A stretch of 64,000 nucleotides of DNA from Saprospiraceae bacterium (GCA_019638455.1 JAHBTU010000002.1:124001-188000); one strand, 5' to 3'; positions 15,852 to 25,399 are shown, numbered from the stretch's first letter. Program-made: numbers and translations. The notes: generated by a model not told the origin, from the sequence alone.

Positions 15852-18287
15852 TCACTCCGAACGGAGCGATTTAACAGGGTTCGCCAACGCCGCTTTCACA
15901 CTCTGAAAACTCACTGTCAAAAACGCTACTGCTACTGCTGCTGCTCCGGCTATCAAGAAAATCCACCATTGAATATCAACGCGGTAAGCAAAATCAGCGA
16001 GCCATTGGTTCATCGCCCACCAAGCAATCGGCGAGGCAATGACAAACGATACTGCCACGATTTTTAAAAAATCTTTTGCCAACAAACCGGTGATGCCAGC
16101 CACGCTCGCGCCGAGTACTTTGCGCACCCCGATTTCCTTCGTGCGCTGCGCGATAGTGAGCGTGGCAATGCCGAACAAGCCAAGACAAGCAATCAAAATA
16201 GCCAGCCCCGTAGCCATACCGACGAGTTGACTCAGGCGGCTTTCGGCGCGGTATTGTTTGTCGATGTTGTCATCGAGAAAAGCGTAATTGAAGGCTTGGT
16301 CGGGCGCAATTTTTTGCCAAGCGAGGCGCAAGGTGGAAAGTGTGGCCGGGAGATTTCCGCCAGCGACTTTGACGGAAAGTTTGGGGTTGGGCGTGTCGTT
16401 AAAATTCCAGTCCGAGGCTGTGCGGATGATGCCAATGGGGTCGTAGGCAAGCACCAGCGGCTGCACCGTCGTGTGCAGGCTTTCAAAATTAAAATCCTTC
16501 GCCACGCCGATGACTTCAAACTCGCGGAATGGTTCCGGCATTTTTTGGCCGCTTTCCACGCCGAATTGTTTGGCGTAAGCCTCGTTCACGATGACGGCTT
16601 TTGTATCTGAAATATTTCCCCTTGAAAAATTGCGACCCGATGCCAATTCTACGCCGTGCATCGGCAGAAATTGGTCGTCCACGCCGTTGAACATGAAATT
16701 GCGGAATTTCTGACTCGCGGGTTCTGTGTAGCCGATGCTCATCCAGCCGGGTGTGCCGAAAGTATGCGCCGACATCGCCACGTTACCGAACCCGGGTTTG
16801 CCGCTCAATTCGTTGCTCAACAAATCCAGCATTTTTTTGCCTTCCGCCCATTGGTCGGTCAGCCGCGCACCGGAGCGTTTGTAAGGCAGCACTACGATTT
16901 GCTCCTTGTCGTAGCCGAGGTTTTTGTTTTGCAAAAAATTCATTTGTCGCAGCATCACGAGTGTGCTGATAATAAGCAAAACGGAAAGCAAAAACTGGAA
17001 GCCGACCAGTCCGCGCAACACCGTGTGCCGGTTGTCGCCTGTTTTTGAAACCACTCCGCGCAGGGTCAAAGCAGGTTTGAAACCCGACAGCACCAACGCC
17101 GGGTAAATGCCCGAAATCAAACCCGTCGTGAGTGCCAAACCCGCCAGCAAGAATAGTGTTTGTGGAGAAAAATTCAATGCCAACTGCTTGTCCGCCAAAT
17201 CATTGAAAAATGGCAACGCCGACCAAGCCAGCAGCAGGCCAAACACTACTGACACACCTGCTGTGAACACCGCCTCGTTCCAGAATTGTGCCATGAGTTG
17301 TCCTCGCGTGGCGCCAGTCGCCTTGCGCACGCCGACTTCTTTTGCCCGCATCACCGACCGACCGACTGCCAGTGTAGTGAAATTGATGCTGGCCAAACCG
17401 AGTATGAGCAGCGCGATGCCCGCTAAAATATATGAATAAAGCTTATCGCTCACGGGCGCGATGCCGAGCGGGAAATCCTTGTTCAGGTGGATGTCGGTTA
17501 GGGGCTGGAAGCCGACGACGTACTCGCCGGGTTGGTAATCGGAAGCGACCTTGCCATCCACAAAGGGGGCGAATTTGGCTTCGAGTTCCTTCACCTTGTT
17601 CGCCTCGTCAAGCAAGATGTAGGTCTCGACAATGACGTTCGTCCAACTCGTTCTCGCCTCTTCCGACATCTGCGATTTTCCCTTTTCGAAGGGCACGACG
17701 ATGCCGTATTGAATGCTCGAATTGCCCGGCGCTTTTTCTATGACACCCGTCACAGTGAAGTGCGTCCACTCGCCGCCAGTTTGCAGCGTGAGCGTTTGCC
17801 CGACAGGGAAAGGGTCACCAAAATATTTGAGGCCGATTTCTTCGGTGATGATTGCCGAGTGCATATCACTCAACACATTTTCTGCCTTGCCTCTCAACAG
17901 TTTAAAATCAAAGACTTTGAAAAAAGACGGCTCGGCAAAATGCACTTCTTCCAGTTCGGAAAAGTTGCCTTTTTTTGTCAGCGTGTTCACCGTGTAATAG
18001 CGGGCAACCTGCTGGATTTCGGGGAAATTGTCGCGCAATTCCTGCCCCAGCACCACTGGCGTGACGGTGTTGAAAAACACGTCGCCTTTGAAATGCTCTT
18101 TTGCCCAAGCGCGATAGACACGGTCGGATTTGCTGTGGAAACGGTCGAAAGTCCATTCGTCCCACACATAGAGCGACAGCAGAATGACGACGGCCGTGCC
18201 GATGGATAGGCCGGTGATGTTGATGAAGCCAGGGCCTTTGTGTTTAAGGAGGTTGCGGAGGGCGAGTTTCAGGTAATTTTGTATCAT
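15852..18287 (-). CDS. FtsX/MacB-type ABC transporter permease, paralogue 3
   Basis: 811 residues starting MIQNYLKLALRNLLKH. Both FtsX cores are present (AKEVGVRKATGATRGQ in the first; CLGLFGIATLTIA and KEIGVRKVLGASVAG in the second), ending NPVKSLRSE. It is the first gene of the likely three-gene transcript 18287 to 10784. Its 5' region carries the twin palindrome and GGCACG box described separately, the clearest regulatory signal in this cluster. Confidence 0.9.
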   Translation of the reverse strand: MIQNYLKLALRNLLKHKGPGFINITGLSIGTAVVILLSLYVWDEWTFDRFHSKSDRVYRAWAKEHFKGDVFFNTVTPVVLGQELRDNFPEIQQVARYYTVNTLTKKGNFSELEEVHFAEPSFFKVFDFKLLRGKAENVLSDMHSAIITEEIGLKYFGDPFPVGQTLTLQTGGEWTHFTVTGVIEKAPGNSSIQYGIVVPFEKGKSQMSEEARTSWTNVIVETYILLDEANKVKELEAKFAPFVDGKVASDYQPGEYVVGFQPLTDIHLNKDFPLGIAPVSDKLYSYILAGIALLILGLASINFTTLAVGRSVMRAKEVGVRKATGATRGQLMAQFWNEAVFTAGVSVVFGLLLAWSALPFFNDLADKQLALNFSPQTLFLLAGLALTTGLISGIYPALVLSGFKPALTLRGVVSKTGDNRHTVLRGLVGFQFLLSVLLIISTLVMLRQMNFLQNKNLGYDKEQIVVLPYKRSGARLTDQWAEGKKMLDLLSNELSGKPGFGNVAMSAHTFGTPGWMSIGYTEPASQKFRNFMFNGVDDQFLPMHGVELASGRNFSRGNISDTKAVIVNEAYAKQFGVESGQKMPEPFREFEVIGVAKDFNFESLHTTVQPLVLAYDPIGIIRTASDWNFNDTPNPKLSVKVAGGNLPATLSTLRLAWQKIAPDQAFNYAFLDDNIDKQYRAESRLSQLVGMATGLAILIACLGLFGIATLTIAQRTKEIGVRKVLGASVAGITGLLAKDFLKIVAVSFVIASPIAWWAMNQWLADFAYRVDIQWWIFLIAGAAAVAVAFLTVSFQSVKAALANPVKSLRSE

Positions 18288-18321
18288 AGCCGTAACACCG
18301 ACAGACTGTCGGCTCTATAAC

Positions 18322-18340
18322 TCCCCACACCTCGTGCCGA
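18322..18340 (-). promoter_or_regulatory. Sigma-54-like promoter box upstream of paralogue 3
   Basis: The minus strand reads CGGCACGAGGTGTGGGGAG, 35 bp before the ATG at 18287. The GGCACG part matches the -24 element of sigma-54 promoters. The expected GC at -12 is replaced by GG, so the assignment is tentative. The same string precedes paralogue 5 with three differences. Confidence 0.5.
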
Positions 18341-18393
18341 AATATTTATTGCTTGATTTTCAATTCTTTATATGATAAAAAGACACTTCGGGT

Positions 18394-18431
18394 TGTTCGG
18401 TTTCGGACGGCGGAGTGTGCGGGAGCGGACG
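18394..18431. promoter_or_regulatory. Tandem palindromic operator pair upstream of paralogue 3
   Basis: Two 16-bp imperfect palindromes of the form TGTCCG-N4-CGGACA: TGTTCGGTTTCGGACG at 18394-18409 and TGTGCGGGAGCGGACG at 18416-18431, separated by 6 bp. Centres are 22 bp apart, about two helical turns. They lie 53 bp upstream of the GGCACG box. This layout fits a dimeric enhancer-binding activator of the NtrC/Fis type. Confidence 0.6.
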
Positions 18432-18868
18432 GGAAGGTTATTTATCTTTGAAAGTTTCGCTTTCTCTTTGGACAAACCATTGACACAAATGACCAACAAA
18501 TAAACCCAGCCCGGCGAGCTGCCCGCTTCGATAAAATGCCGGTCAACTCCATTTCCTGCTTGCGTTGCTACAATCGTCCCGCTCGAATCGTGCAGCGATA
18601 AACGACTCGTCCAAACTTTTCGGCATCTCGACCCAAAAACCATACGTCGCTGGAACGGGGTGAATTCGACGTGTACACATGTTTTTACCGCACACCTCTC
18701 GCAGAGAGAAAACATCCGGCGCGGCGAACAAACATGCGGCCTTTTATAAGGTTTTCCGCAGATAGTCGCAGATTTTGATCTCAATCTGCGCAAATTCACT
18801 TCATTTTTCTGCACAAATTTGCGGGGAATGGCTCTACGGCGCGTACACCGGGAGAGCTTTATATTCAT
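18432..18868. other. Intergenic region without a convincing gene
   Basis: About 437 bp upstream of the operator pair and downstream of paralogue 4. A minus-strand frame of 166 codons crosses it and the operators, but it is rich in Arg, Cys and Pro, looks like no protein I know, and ends inside the promoter region. Short degenerate repeats such as tctgcgcaaatt are visible near 18785. Confidence 0.5.
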
Positions 18869-21325
18869 CTATTCCGAGCGAAGACTTTTTACCGGGTTCG
18901 CCAACGCTGCCTTCACACTCTGAAAACTCACCGTCAAAAACGCAATTGCCACTGCTGTCGCTCCTGCTATTGCAAACACCCACCATTGAATATCAATACG
19001 ATAGGCGAAGTTGGCCAGCCATTTGTTCATAAAAAAACAAGCAACAGGTGAAGCGATAACAAGGGCAATCAGTATGAGTTTTAGGAAGTCGCCGTTGAGC
19101 AAAGCCACAATGGAACTTAAGGAGGCGCCGAGCACTTTTCGGACGCCGATTTCTTTGGTACGCTGTTCGGCGGTGAACGCCACGAGGCCGAACAAGCCCA
19201 TACACGAAATCAGAATAGCGATGGCCGATGCCGCGCCGACGAGTTGTCCGGTTTTCCGCTCTTTTTCATATATTTTAGCAATGCTGTCGTCTAGAAAAGT
19301 AAATTCAAACCTTTTATCAGGATAGACGGCTTCCCATTGTTGCCGGATGCCCGCTAAGGTTGCCGTCGCGTCGCTCAGTTGTTTGCCTTTTGTCGCCAGT
19401 TTGACGGCGATATTTTTCGATAATTGCGGCATGTAAGCAATAAAAGTCGGTTGAATGGCAGCGTGTAGTGATTGTTCGTGAAAGTCGGCCACCACGCCTG
19501 CAACCGGGCATTTTTCGCCGTTAAAATCGAGTACAGCACCTACCGCGTCGGCAGCCTGCCGGAAGCCAAGGGTTGCGGCGAAAGTTTGATTGATGACAAT
19601 TTCGCGGAGTGTATCGCCGCCGGGTATAAAATTGCGCCCCGCCAGCAAGCGCAATCCGTATAGCGGGATAAAATTTTCATCGCCGATTTTAGCGGACACG
19701 TCCAGTTCGAGGTTAGTGGAGCCGCTGCTATATTTCATTTTAGTCAGCATAAAACCGTCACCCATGGGGGCAAACCACTGCATGGCGACGCGGTCAACGC
19801 CGGTCAGTTGCCGGATTTTTTCACCGAGCACTCGACTCTTATCATCGTGTGGCGTATTGATTAATACCACTGCATCGCTCGAAAAACCCAAGTCTTTACT
19901 CCGGATGAAATTCAACTGGTATTCAACGACGATGGCGCCGATGATGAATATCAAGGAGAGAGCGAACTGAAACACAATCAACCCTTTGCGCAAATACCCT
20001 TTTTGATTGCCGCGCAGGGCATTCTGGCCTTTCAACGTCACTGCCGGACGATAAGACGACAAAACCCACGCCGGATAAAAGCCTGAAAGCAAAGCGGTAA
20101 CGACGGTAACAGCAAGCAAAAATGACAGCGTCCGGGGGCAGGCGAATGAAAATTCAATGCCCTCAGGGATAAATGCCCTGAATACTGACAACGTTAAAGG
20201 CACGGCGAAAACCGATACGCCTGCGGCCAAAGTCGTTAGTAGAAAAGTCTCTCCCATGAGTTGCCCCATCAAGGCACTGCGGCTGCCGCCCAATACTTTC
20301 CGCATTCCTATCTCCTGCATCCGCTGCGCAGACTGTGCCGTGCTTAAATTGATAAAATTAATGACCGCGATTAGCAGAATAAAGAGCGCGACGCCCATGA
20401 GACCGTAGAGCGTGGGCAAATGCGCTTTGCGCGAATAATTGTCCCTGTAATCTTCGTTGAAATGCAGGTCGGATAAAGGCTGCAATTTCGGAACAAACAA
20501 AAAATCGCCTGTGCCGCGATCCGGCCCGAAATGATTTTGAGAAAATGCCGCAAGTTGCACTTCCACATGGGCAGCTGTTGTGCCGGGAGCGAGTTTTACG
20601 AAAGCTTGCGACGCCGACCAGACGTCGTTCCATTCGTCGAGGTTGATCTCCTTTTGGAGCGGACTGGCGTTTATGGTACTGTAAGACAGGAAATCCGTAA
20701 AGGAAAAATCGGTATTTCCCTCCCATTCCCGCACGATTCCGGTCACTGTCGCTTGTATAAAGTCCCGGTAAATAAGGGTTTTGCCCAGCAATTCTTGCAC
20801 GGGAATCTCGCCAAAATAAAGCCGCGCTTTGCTTTCTGAAAGCACCACAGTGTTCGGTTCGTTCAACGCCGTTTGCGGATTCCCGGCCAGCCATTCGTAC
20901 CGGAAAATGTCGAAATACTGAGGTTCTGCCACAATGATTTGTGCTTTGCCGCCAGACATGTCGCGGCGTTCAAAATGCTTCGGTTCGCCGGATTCGCCAG
21001 GTACGAGCACTTGCGTTTCAAGGTTGTGAAAGGCCGCTACCGTCTCTAAGCCGCTCACTTCTTCCCGAATAGCGTTCGGGACGGCGCGAGGGGCAAATCC
21101 CAAAGGCTTGAATTCATCCGATTTACTGAATTTACTCTCCCCGACTAACCGATATATCCGCTTGTTGTCGGGGTGAAAAGTGTCGTAACTCAATTCAAAA
21201 TTGGTGATGGTGTAAATAGCCAGGCAGGCCGTTATGCCCAAAGTAAGCCCAAGCAGATTGATCAGCGCGCCGGACTTGTGTTTATTCAGGCTTCTCAGCG
21301 CGATATGGAGATAATTTTGAAACAT
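18869..21325 (-). CDS. FtsX/MacB-type ABC transporter permease, paralogue 4
   Basis: 818 residues starting MFQNYLHIALRSLNKH. The first FtsX core has VINFINLSTAQSAQRMQEIG, and the second has CMGLFGLVAFTAEQRTKEIG, ending NPVKSLRSE. It lies 306 bp downstream of paralogue 5. The gap contains a dispersed repeat but no copy of the twin palindromes, so it may depend on read-through from paralogue 5 or on an unrecognised promoter. Confidence 0.9.
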   Translation of the reverse strand: MFQNYLHIALRSLNKHKSGALINLLGLTLGITACLAIYTITNFELSYDTFHPDNKRIYRLVGESKFSKSDEFKPLGFAPRAVPNAIREEVSGLETVAAFHNLETQVLVPGESGEPKHFERRDMSGGKAQIIVAEPQYFDIFRYEWLAGNPQTALNEPNTVVLSESKARLYFGEIPVQELLGKTLIYRDFIQATVTGIVREWEGNTDFSFTDFLSYSTINASPLQKEINLDEWNDVWSASQAFVKLAPGTTAAHVEVQLAAFSQNHFGPDRGTGDFLFVPKLQPLSDLHFNEDYRDNYSRKAHLPTLYGLMGVALFILLIAVINFINLSTAQSAQRMQEIGMRKVLGGSRSALMGQLMGETFLLTTLAAGVSVFAVPLTLSVFRAFIPEGIEFSFACPRTLSFLLAVTVVTALLSGFYPAWVLSSYRPAVTLKGQNALRGNQKGYLRKGLIVFQFALSLIFIIGAIVVEYQLNFIRSKDLGFSSDAVVLINTPHDDKSRVLGEKIRQLTGVDRVAMQWFAPMGDGFMLTKMKYSSGSTNLELDVSAKIGDENFIPLYGLRLLAGRNFIPGGDTLREIVINQTFAATLGFRQAADAVGAVLDFNGEKCPVAGVVADFHEQSLHAAIQPTFIAYMPQLSKNIAVKLATKGKQLSDATATLAGIRQQWEAVYPDKRFEFTFLDDSIAKIYEKERKTGQLVGAASAIAILISCMGLFGLVAFTAEQRTKEIGVRKVLGASLSSIVALLNGDFLKLILIALVIASPVACFFMNKWLANFAYRIDIQWWVFAIAGATAVAIAFLTVSFQSVKAALANPVKSLRSE

Positions 21326-21477
21326 ACAGTATGGGTTGATGATTGAAGCGGCTGCCTCACAACGTTTTTTGACTGGGTTTACAAGATTGACAGTTTTTTA
21401 TTGAAAATCAATCATCTGATTCCTTTCAATCTGTAAATCCTGTCAAACCATTTAGCTCATGATATAAGCTCGGTTTT
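21326..21477. other. Intergenic stretch between paralogues 4 and 5
   Basis: No gene. It contains a degenerate inverted repeat, tttacaagattgacag against aatctgtaaatcctgtcaaa, of a type often dispersed in Bacteroidota intergenic DNA. Confidence 0.5.
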
Positions 21478-21602
21478 TATACCCAGATTAAAGAGGATTT
21501 GAATCTGCCCGTTGGCAAGACAGGGATGCCCTTGATTGATTTGCATGATTTCCAAAGGATTGCGAGCACCGTTCGTTCAAAACCACTTTGCGTTGACTAT
21601 AT
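21478..21602 (+). repeat. Dispersed intergenic repeat, copy A
   Basis: It starts TATACCCAGATTAAAGAGGA and ends gcgttgactatat. It is nearly identical to the inverted copy at 25400-25580 except for an internal deletion of about 55 bp. Related but more diverged sequence occurs at 54188-54420. Confidence 0.8.
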
Positions 21603-21631
21603 GAAAAACAAAACAACGTTCCGGCTTGTCA

Positions 21632-24088
21632 TCACTCGCTTCGGAGTGAGGTAACAGGGTTCGCCAGCGCTGCCTTCACACTCTGAAAACTCACCGTCAG
21701 AAACGCGACGACCACGGCAATGATGCCCGACAAGGCAAACAGCCACCACTGAATGTCAATGCGGTAGGCAAAATCTTGCAACCATTTGTCCATGGCCCAG
21801 TAAGCGATTGGTATGGCGATGACAATAGCAAACACGACAAGTTTTAAAAAGTCTTTGGCCAACATGCTGACCACGGAAGCGACGGAGGCACCCAAGACTT
21901 TGCGGATGCCAATTTCCTTGGTGCGTTGCTCCGTGGTGAACGCCGCCAAGCCAAACAAGCCAAGACAAGACACCAAAATGGAGAGCAAGCCAAATATGCC
22001 AGCGATAGTGCCGATGCGCTGTTCCGCTTCGTACATCCGGGCAAAAGCGTCATCCATAAAACGGTAACTAAACGGTTGGTCGGGCGAGAGGCTTTTCCAG
22101 TTCTTTTCCAATGCAGCGATAACCGATGCCGTCTCCGCGCCTTTGTAGCGGAAGCAAGCATGGCCGCGAGAGGCTCCCAATTGGAAGCACAGGGCGCCGA
22201 TATTGTCGCGTAGGCTTGACCAATGGAAATCTTTCACCACCCCGATGATGGTCAGAGCCATAAAATCTTCCGGTTTGGGAGCCTCCTGAAAATTACGGGT
22301 GGGTACATAGATTTTTTGGCCAATCGGGTCTTCGAAGCCAAACTGCCGGGCAGCCGTCTCGTTCAGAATGACTCCCGTGCTATCTGTGACGCGAGCGGGG
22401 TCGAACCCCCGGCCTTGCACAATTTCAATGCCCATGGTGGCAAGATAGTCGCCATCCACCCGCCAATGTTGCATCGAAACGGCATCATTCTGGTCGAAGG
22501 ATTGGCTTTTTGAAAATATCTGGTCGCTGCGGTTGCTCGGCACTGGCAGGAACCCCGATACGGTGGCGCTTTCGATAGCCGGGTGCTGGAGCATTTCCTC
22601 TTTCAATCGGTAGATTTTGTCGCCTAGTGCATAGGCATCGTTGAGCACGATGACTTGACTTTTCTCAAAACCGAGTTTTTTGTTTTGAATAAAATTCAAT
22701 TGATTGAAAACCAATATGGTGGCGATGATAAGTGCGACGGAAATGGTGAATTGAAACACCACGAGCACACTGCGAAAACGCCCCCCTTTGCCCAAGCCCG
22801 CCACTTGACCTTTCAACACCCGCAAGGAATCGAAGGCGGACAGAAAAAACGCGGGATAACTCCCTGCCATCAAACCCACGAGTCCTGTGGTGCCGAGCAG
22901 CGAAAGCCAAAACAAGGGGTGTCCCCAGGGCATGCTCAGGTCGCGGCCCGTCAAGTCGCGATACCACGGCATGGCCACAGCTGCCAACAAAACCGCCAAT
23001 GCCACCGAAAAGGCCGAAATGAGCGACGACTCGCTCAAAAACTGACCGACAAGCGACGAACGCGTGCCCCCCAATACTTTGCGCATACCCACCTCCTTAG
23101 CGCGACCCGACGAACGGGCGGTGGCGAGATTCATAAAATTGATACAGGCAATGAGCAGGATAAACGCTGCAATGGCGCTGAAAATCCACACATAACGAAT
23201 GCTGCCGTTGGGCGCCAATTCTGCCTTGAGGTCGGAATACAGGTGAATATCGGTCAGATTTTGCAGGTAGTAGCGGGCATATTGGCCAGTCTTTTCCACC
23301 TCTTCCAAGGTGGTGCCGAGTAGGGCCTGCACTGTCACCCTCACCTTTTCTGTGACGAGTTTTTCAAACTTTTGATTGAACTCCGCAAGGTCAGTGCCCT
23401 TGCGGAGTAGCAGGTAAGTGTTGAAGTTATTGTTGCTCGCCCAAAAAGGCGGGTCGTTTTTCAGTTCCTCGTTGCCATTCATGGATAGCAGCAAATCCGC
23501 TTTGAAATGCGTGTTGGCTGGAATGTCTTCATAGACGGCTGTCACTTGCCAACGCTCGTTGTTTTCGAACACGAGTGTTTGGCCCAAAGCTGCTTGCGGT
23601 GATGAAAAATACTTTTCCGCTCGGCTGCGCGAGATGGCGACCGTCTGAGGTTGGGCGAGACAATTGCGAGCGTCGCCCTCCAACACTTTTAAGGGGAAAA
23701 CCTCAAAAAACGAACTATCCACCGTCAGCACATACTCTTCCTTTATATTTTGCTGGGCGGGGCCGTCGCGTTTCACCAAATACGAGCCGTAACTCCTGAA
23801 TCGGCACCACGCTTCTATTTCGGGCAGTTCGGCTGCTGCTTCTGGTGCCACGATGGAGCCGACTGTCGCCAATTGGTGATGGTGGCCGCCAAATTGAATA
23901 TCAGCGCAAGGGCGGACGATTCGTTCCGAATATGGATTCCAACGGTCGTAACTCAGTTCATGCGCCACATATAGCACGATAAGTATGCAGGCGGCAATAC
24001 CGATGGCCAGCCCCGCGATATTGAGCGACGAATAGAGGCTGTGTTTGCGAAGGTTGCGGAGTGCGAGTTTGAGATAATTTTGAATCAT
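21632..24088 (-). CDS. FtsX/MacB-type ABC transporter permease, paralogue 5
   Basis: 818 residues from ATG 24088 (MIQNYLKLALRNLRKH), the start that matches the paralogues; an in-frame ATG at 24124 would add 12 residues but falls inside the GGCACG box region. FtsX cores: CINFMNLATARSSGRAKEVG and CLGLFGLAAFTTEQRTKEIG, ending NPVTSLRSE. It is the most upstream gene of the cluster, preceded by its own operator and promoter signals. Confidence 0.9.
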   Translation of the reverse strand: MIQNYLKLALRNLRKHSLYSSLNIAGLAIGIAACILIVLYVAHELSYDRWNPYSERIVRPCADIQFGGHHHQLATVGSIVAPEAAAELPEIEAWCRFRSYGSYLVKRDGPAQQNIKEEYVLTVDSSFFEVFPLKVLEGDARNCLAQPQTVAISRSRAEKYFSSPQAALGQTLVFENNERWQVTAVYEDIPANTHFKADLLLSMNGNEELKNDPPFWASNNNFNTYLLLRKGTDLAEFNQKFEKLVTEKVRVTVQALLGTTLEEVEKTGQYARYYLQNLTDIHLYSDLKAELAPNGSIRYVWIFSAIAAFILLIACINFMNLATARSSGRAKEVGMRKVLGGTRSSLVGQFLSESSLISAFSVALAVLLAAVAMPWYRDLTGRDLSMPWGHPLFWLSLLGTTGLVGLMAGSYPAFFLSAFDSLRVLKGQVAGLGKGGRFRSVLVVFQFTISVALIIATILVFNQLNFIQNKKLGFEKSQVIVLNDAYALGDKIYRLKEEMLQHPAIESATVSGFLPVPSNRSDQIFSKSQSFDQNDAVSMQHWRVDGDYLATMGIEIVQGRGFDPARVTDSTGVILNETAARQFGFEDPIGQKIYVPTRNFQEAPKPEDFMALTIIGVVKDFHWSSLRDNIGALCFQLGASRGHACFRYKGAETASVIAALEKNWKSLSPDQPFSYRFMDDAFARMYEAEQRIGTIAGIFGLLSILVSCLGLFGLAAFTTEQRTKEIGIRKVLGASVASVVSMLAKDFLKLVVFAIVIAIPIAYWAMDKWLQDFAYRIDIQWWLFALSGIIAVVVAFLTVSFQSVKAALANPVTSLRSE

Positions 24089-24116
24089 GGTCACAAGAGC
24101 TTGCTGTACCATACCA

Positions 24117-24135
24117 TGCTCCATACCTCGTGCCG
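24117..24135 (-). promoter_or_regulatory. Sigma-54-like promoter box upstream of paralogue 5
   Basis: The minus strand reads CGGCACGAGGTATGGAGCA, 29 bp before ATG 24088. It matches the box at 18322-18340 at 16 of 19 positions. The -24-like GGCACG is good; the -12 GC is not conserved. Confidence 0.5.
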
Positions 24136-24189
24136 AAACACATAACCTCTGAAAGTCAGTCTATTGTGGGGAAAAACGCCACAGCGGGA

Positions 24190-24225
24190 TGTCCGAAATC
24201 GGACAAAATTGTGCGAGAACGGACG
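24190..24225. promoter_or_regulatory. Tandem palindromic operator pair upstream of paralogue 5
   Basis: TGTCCGAAATCGGACA (24190-24205) has near-perfect dyad symmetry. TGTGCGAGAACGGACG (24210-24225) is a weaker second copy, 4 bp away, with centres 20 bp apart. They lie 54 bp upstream of the GGCACG box, within one base of the spacing at paralogue 3. Confidence 0.65.
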
Positions 24226-24236
24226 AGGCCGTCGTT

Positions 24237-24719
24237 TCAGAAATCAGAAAACCCAGCCCATTTGTTGCCGAATTGTTCCCAGAACGCCAACACCTTGCCT
24301 CGTGCGGGGTATTCGGAGTAAATCTCTCCTTTTCGGATGCATTGGAGCACATGAAGGGTGGGCTTGGAAACATCGTCGGGCAAGTTGTGGACAGGCAGCC
24401 ATGCTACGTCTTTGAACTTTTTAGGCTCCAAAGACTCCGGCTCGCCGTGAAATCGCGCGGCCTTGAAATAGAGCACCAGCAGGGTCTCGTCTTTTTTCAG
24501 TTTGTGGCGGTGCAACACATGTACCAACGTCAGGTCTTCCGGCTCCACATGGATGCCTGCTTCTTCGGAAGCTTCGCGGGCGAGCGCCTCGCGGGCGAAC
24601 TCATGTTCTTCCACGTTGCCGCCAATGAGCGAGTAGCGCCCGCCATTTTTCTTGGTTTGCCTTAGGCAGAGTATTTTTCCGTTTTCCTCAATGATGAGCC
24701 GCACTGCGAAAATGAGCAT
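24237..24719 (-). CDS. Nudix hydrolase
   Basis: The 160-residue protein has a full Nudix box at about 34-56, from the second Gly of LIGGNVEEHE through REALAREASEEAGI, matching G-x5-E-x7-RE-U-x-EE-x-G-U. These enzymes cleave a nucleoside diphosphate linked to another group; the substrate cannot be read from sequence. ATG 24719 (MLIFAVRLII) is chosen because the longer frame adds an atypical Cys/Arg-rich leader. It ends just before the operator pair of paralogue 5 and is probably unrelated to it. Confidence 0.88.
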   Translation of the reverse strand: MLIFAVRLIIEENGKILCLRQTKKNGGRYSLIGGNVEEHEFAREALAREASEEAGIHVEPEDLTLVHVLHRHKLKKDETLLVLYFKAARFHGEPESLEPKKFKDVAWLPVHNLPDDVSKPTLHVLQCIRKGEIYSEYPARGKVLAFWEQFGNKWAGFSDF

Positions 24720-24871
24720 GGCGAACGAGCGGATTAAGAATGAAGAATTTTTTGTCTGTCGGCGCAAGTTAGGCGCAAGTAGGGAAAGGCGATATAAAGT
24801 TTTCGTGAAAACACAAAAAGTAGCGGCCGGACGGCAAAGAACAGGACGCTCCAACAAGAAGAATCAGCCCG

Positions 24872-25324
24872 TCATTCTGCGTAAATTTCCAGAAGCGCCG
24901 CCTGCAAATCATCTTTTGAAAGATTTTTGGGCGTGAGTTCCTTGCGCAAGTTGGCACGCTGGACGCGCACCTCCGACTGGGTTTTGTTGTACAGGTCCAC
25001 TTGTTCTTTGGTTCGCAGGATGCGGCGAACGCTCGCCAGCGTGCCTTTTTGCACGTTTTCCAATTTGCTTAGGTATTGGCTTCGATTGCTGGACTGAAGC
25101 GGGGCAATCTCTTCGAGGTTGCGAAGTTTGCGCTGCTGCACACTATACATTTCCTTGGCTTGGTCGGCGTTGAGGGTATATTTTGTCACCAACTTGTCGG
25201 TGGCTTCGCGGGCCACGGCATCGTTGGCAGAAGCGGCACCAGCCGGTGGCTTGGCCGTCACTTTTTGGGCGAAGGATGCAGTGGCAGTCAGGAGGAAAAG
25301 GGAGAATGCGAGTATCCGTTTCAT
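24872..25324 (-). CDS. Small secreted protein of unknown function
   Basis: 150 residues with a clear signal peptide (MKRILAFSLFLLTATASFAQ). The mature part is mostly helical and charged, with repeated Leu, Lys and Gln positions (SVQQRKLRNLEEI, RSQYLSKLENVQKGTL), recalling periplasmic helical proteins of the Spy/LTXXQ type. I do not see the diagnostic LTxxQ motif, so I leave it unassigned. It lies 152 bp upstream of the Nudix gene on the same strand. Confidence 0.75.
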   Translation of the reverse strand: MKRILAFSLFLLTATASFAQKVTAKPPAGAASANDAVAREATDKLVTKYTLNADQAKEMYSVQQRKLRNLEEIAPLQSSNRSQYLSKLENVQKGTLASVRRILRTKEQVDLYNKTQSEVRVQRANLRKELTPKNLSKDDLQAALLEIYAE

Positions 25325-25399
25325 AGTTTTTGAAAAATCAGATTTGAGAAAAGAGCTCCAAAAGTAGGGAATGTTTCGAGAAGGCTGCTTGACTTGATA

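Noticed and set aside
18368..18868. 166-codon minus-strand frame as a gene
   Set aside because: It runs through the operator pair of permease paralogue 3 and is Arg/Cys-rich without any recognisable feature.
24089..24124. Longer start for permease paralogue 5 (ATG 24124)
   Set aside because: The extra 12 residues overlap the conserved GGCACG box region, and the paralogues all begin with MIQNY or MFQNY.
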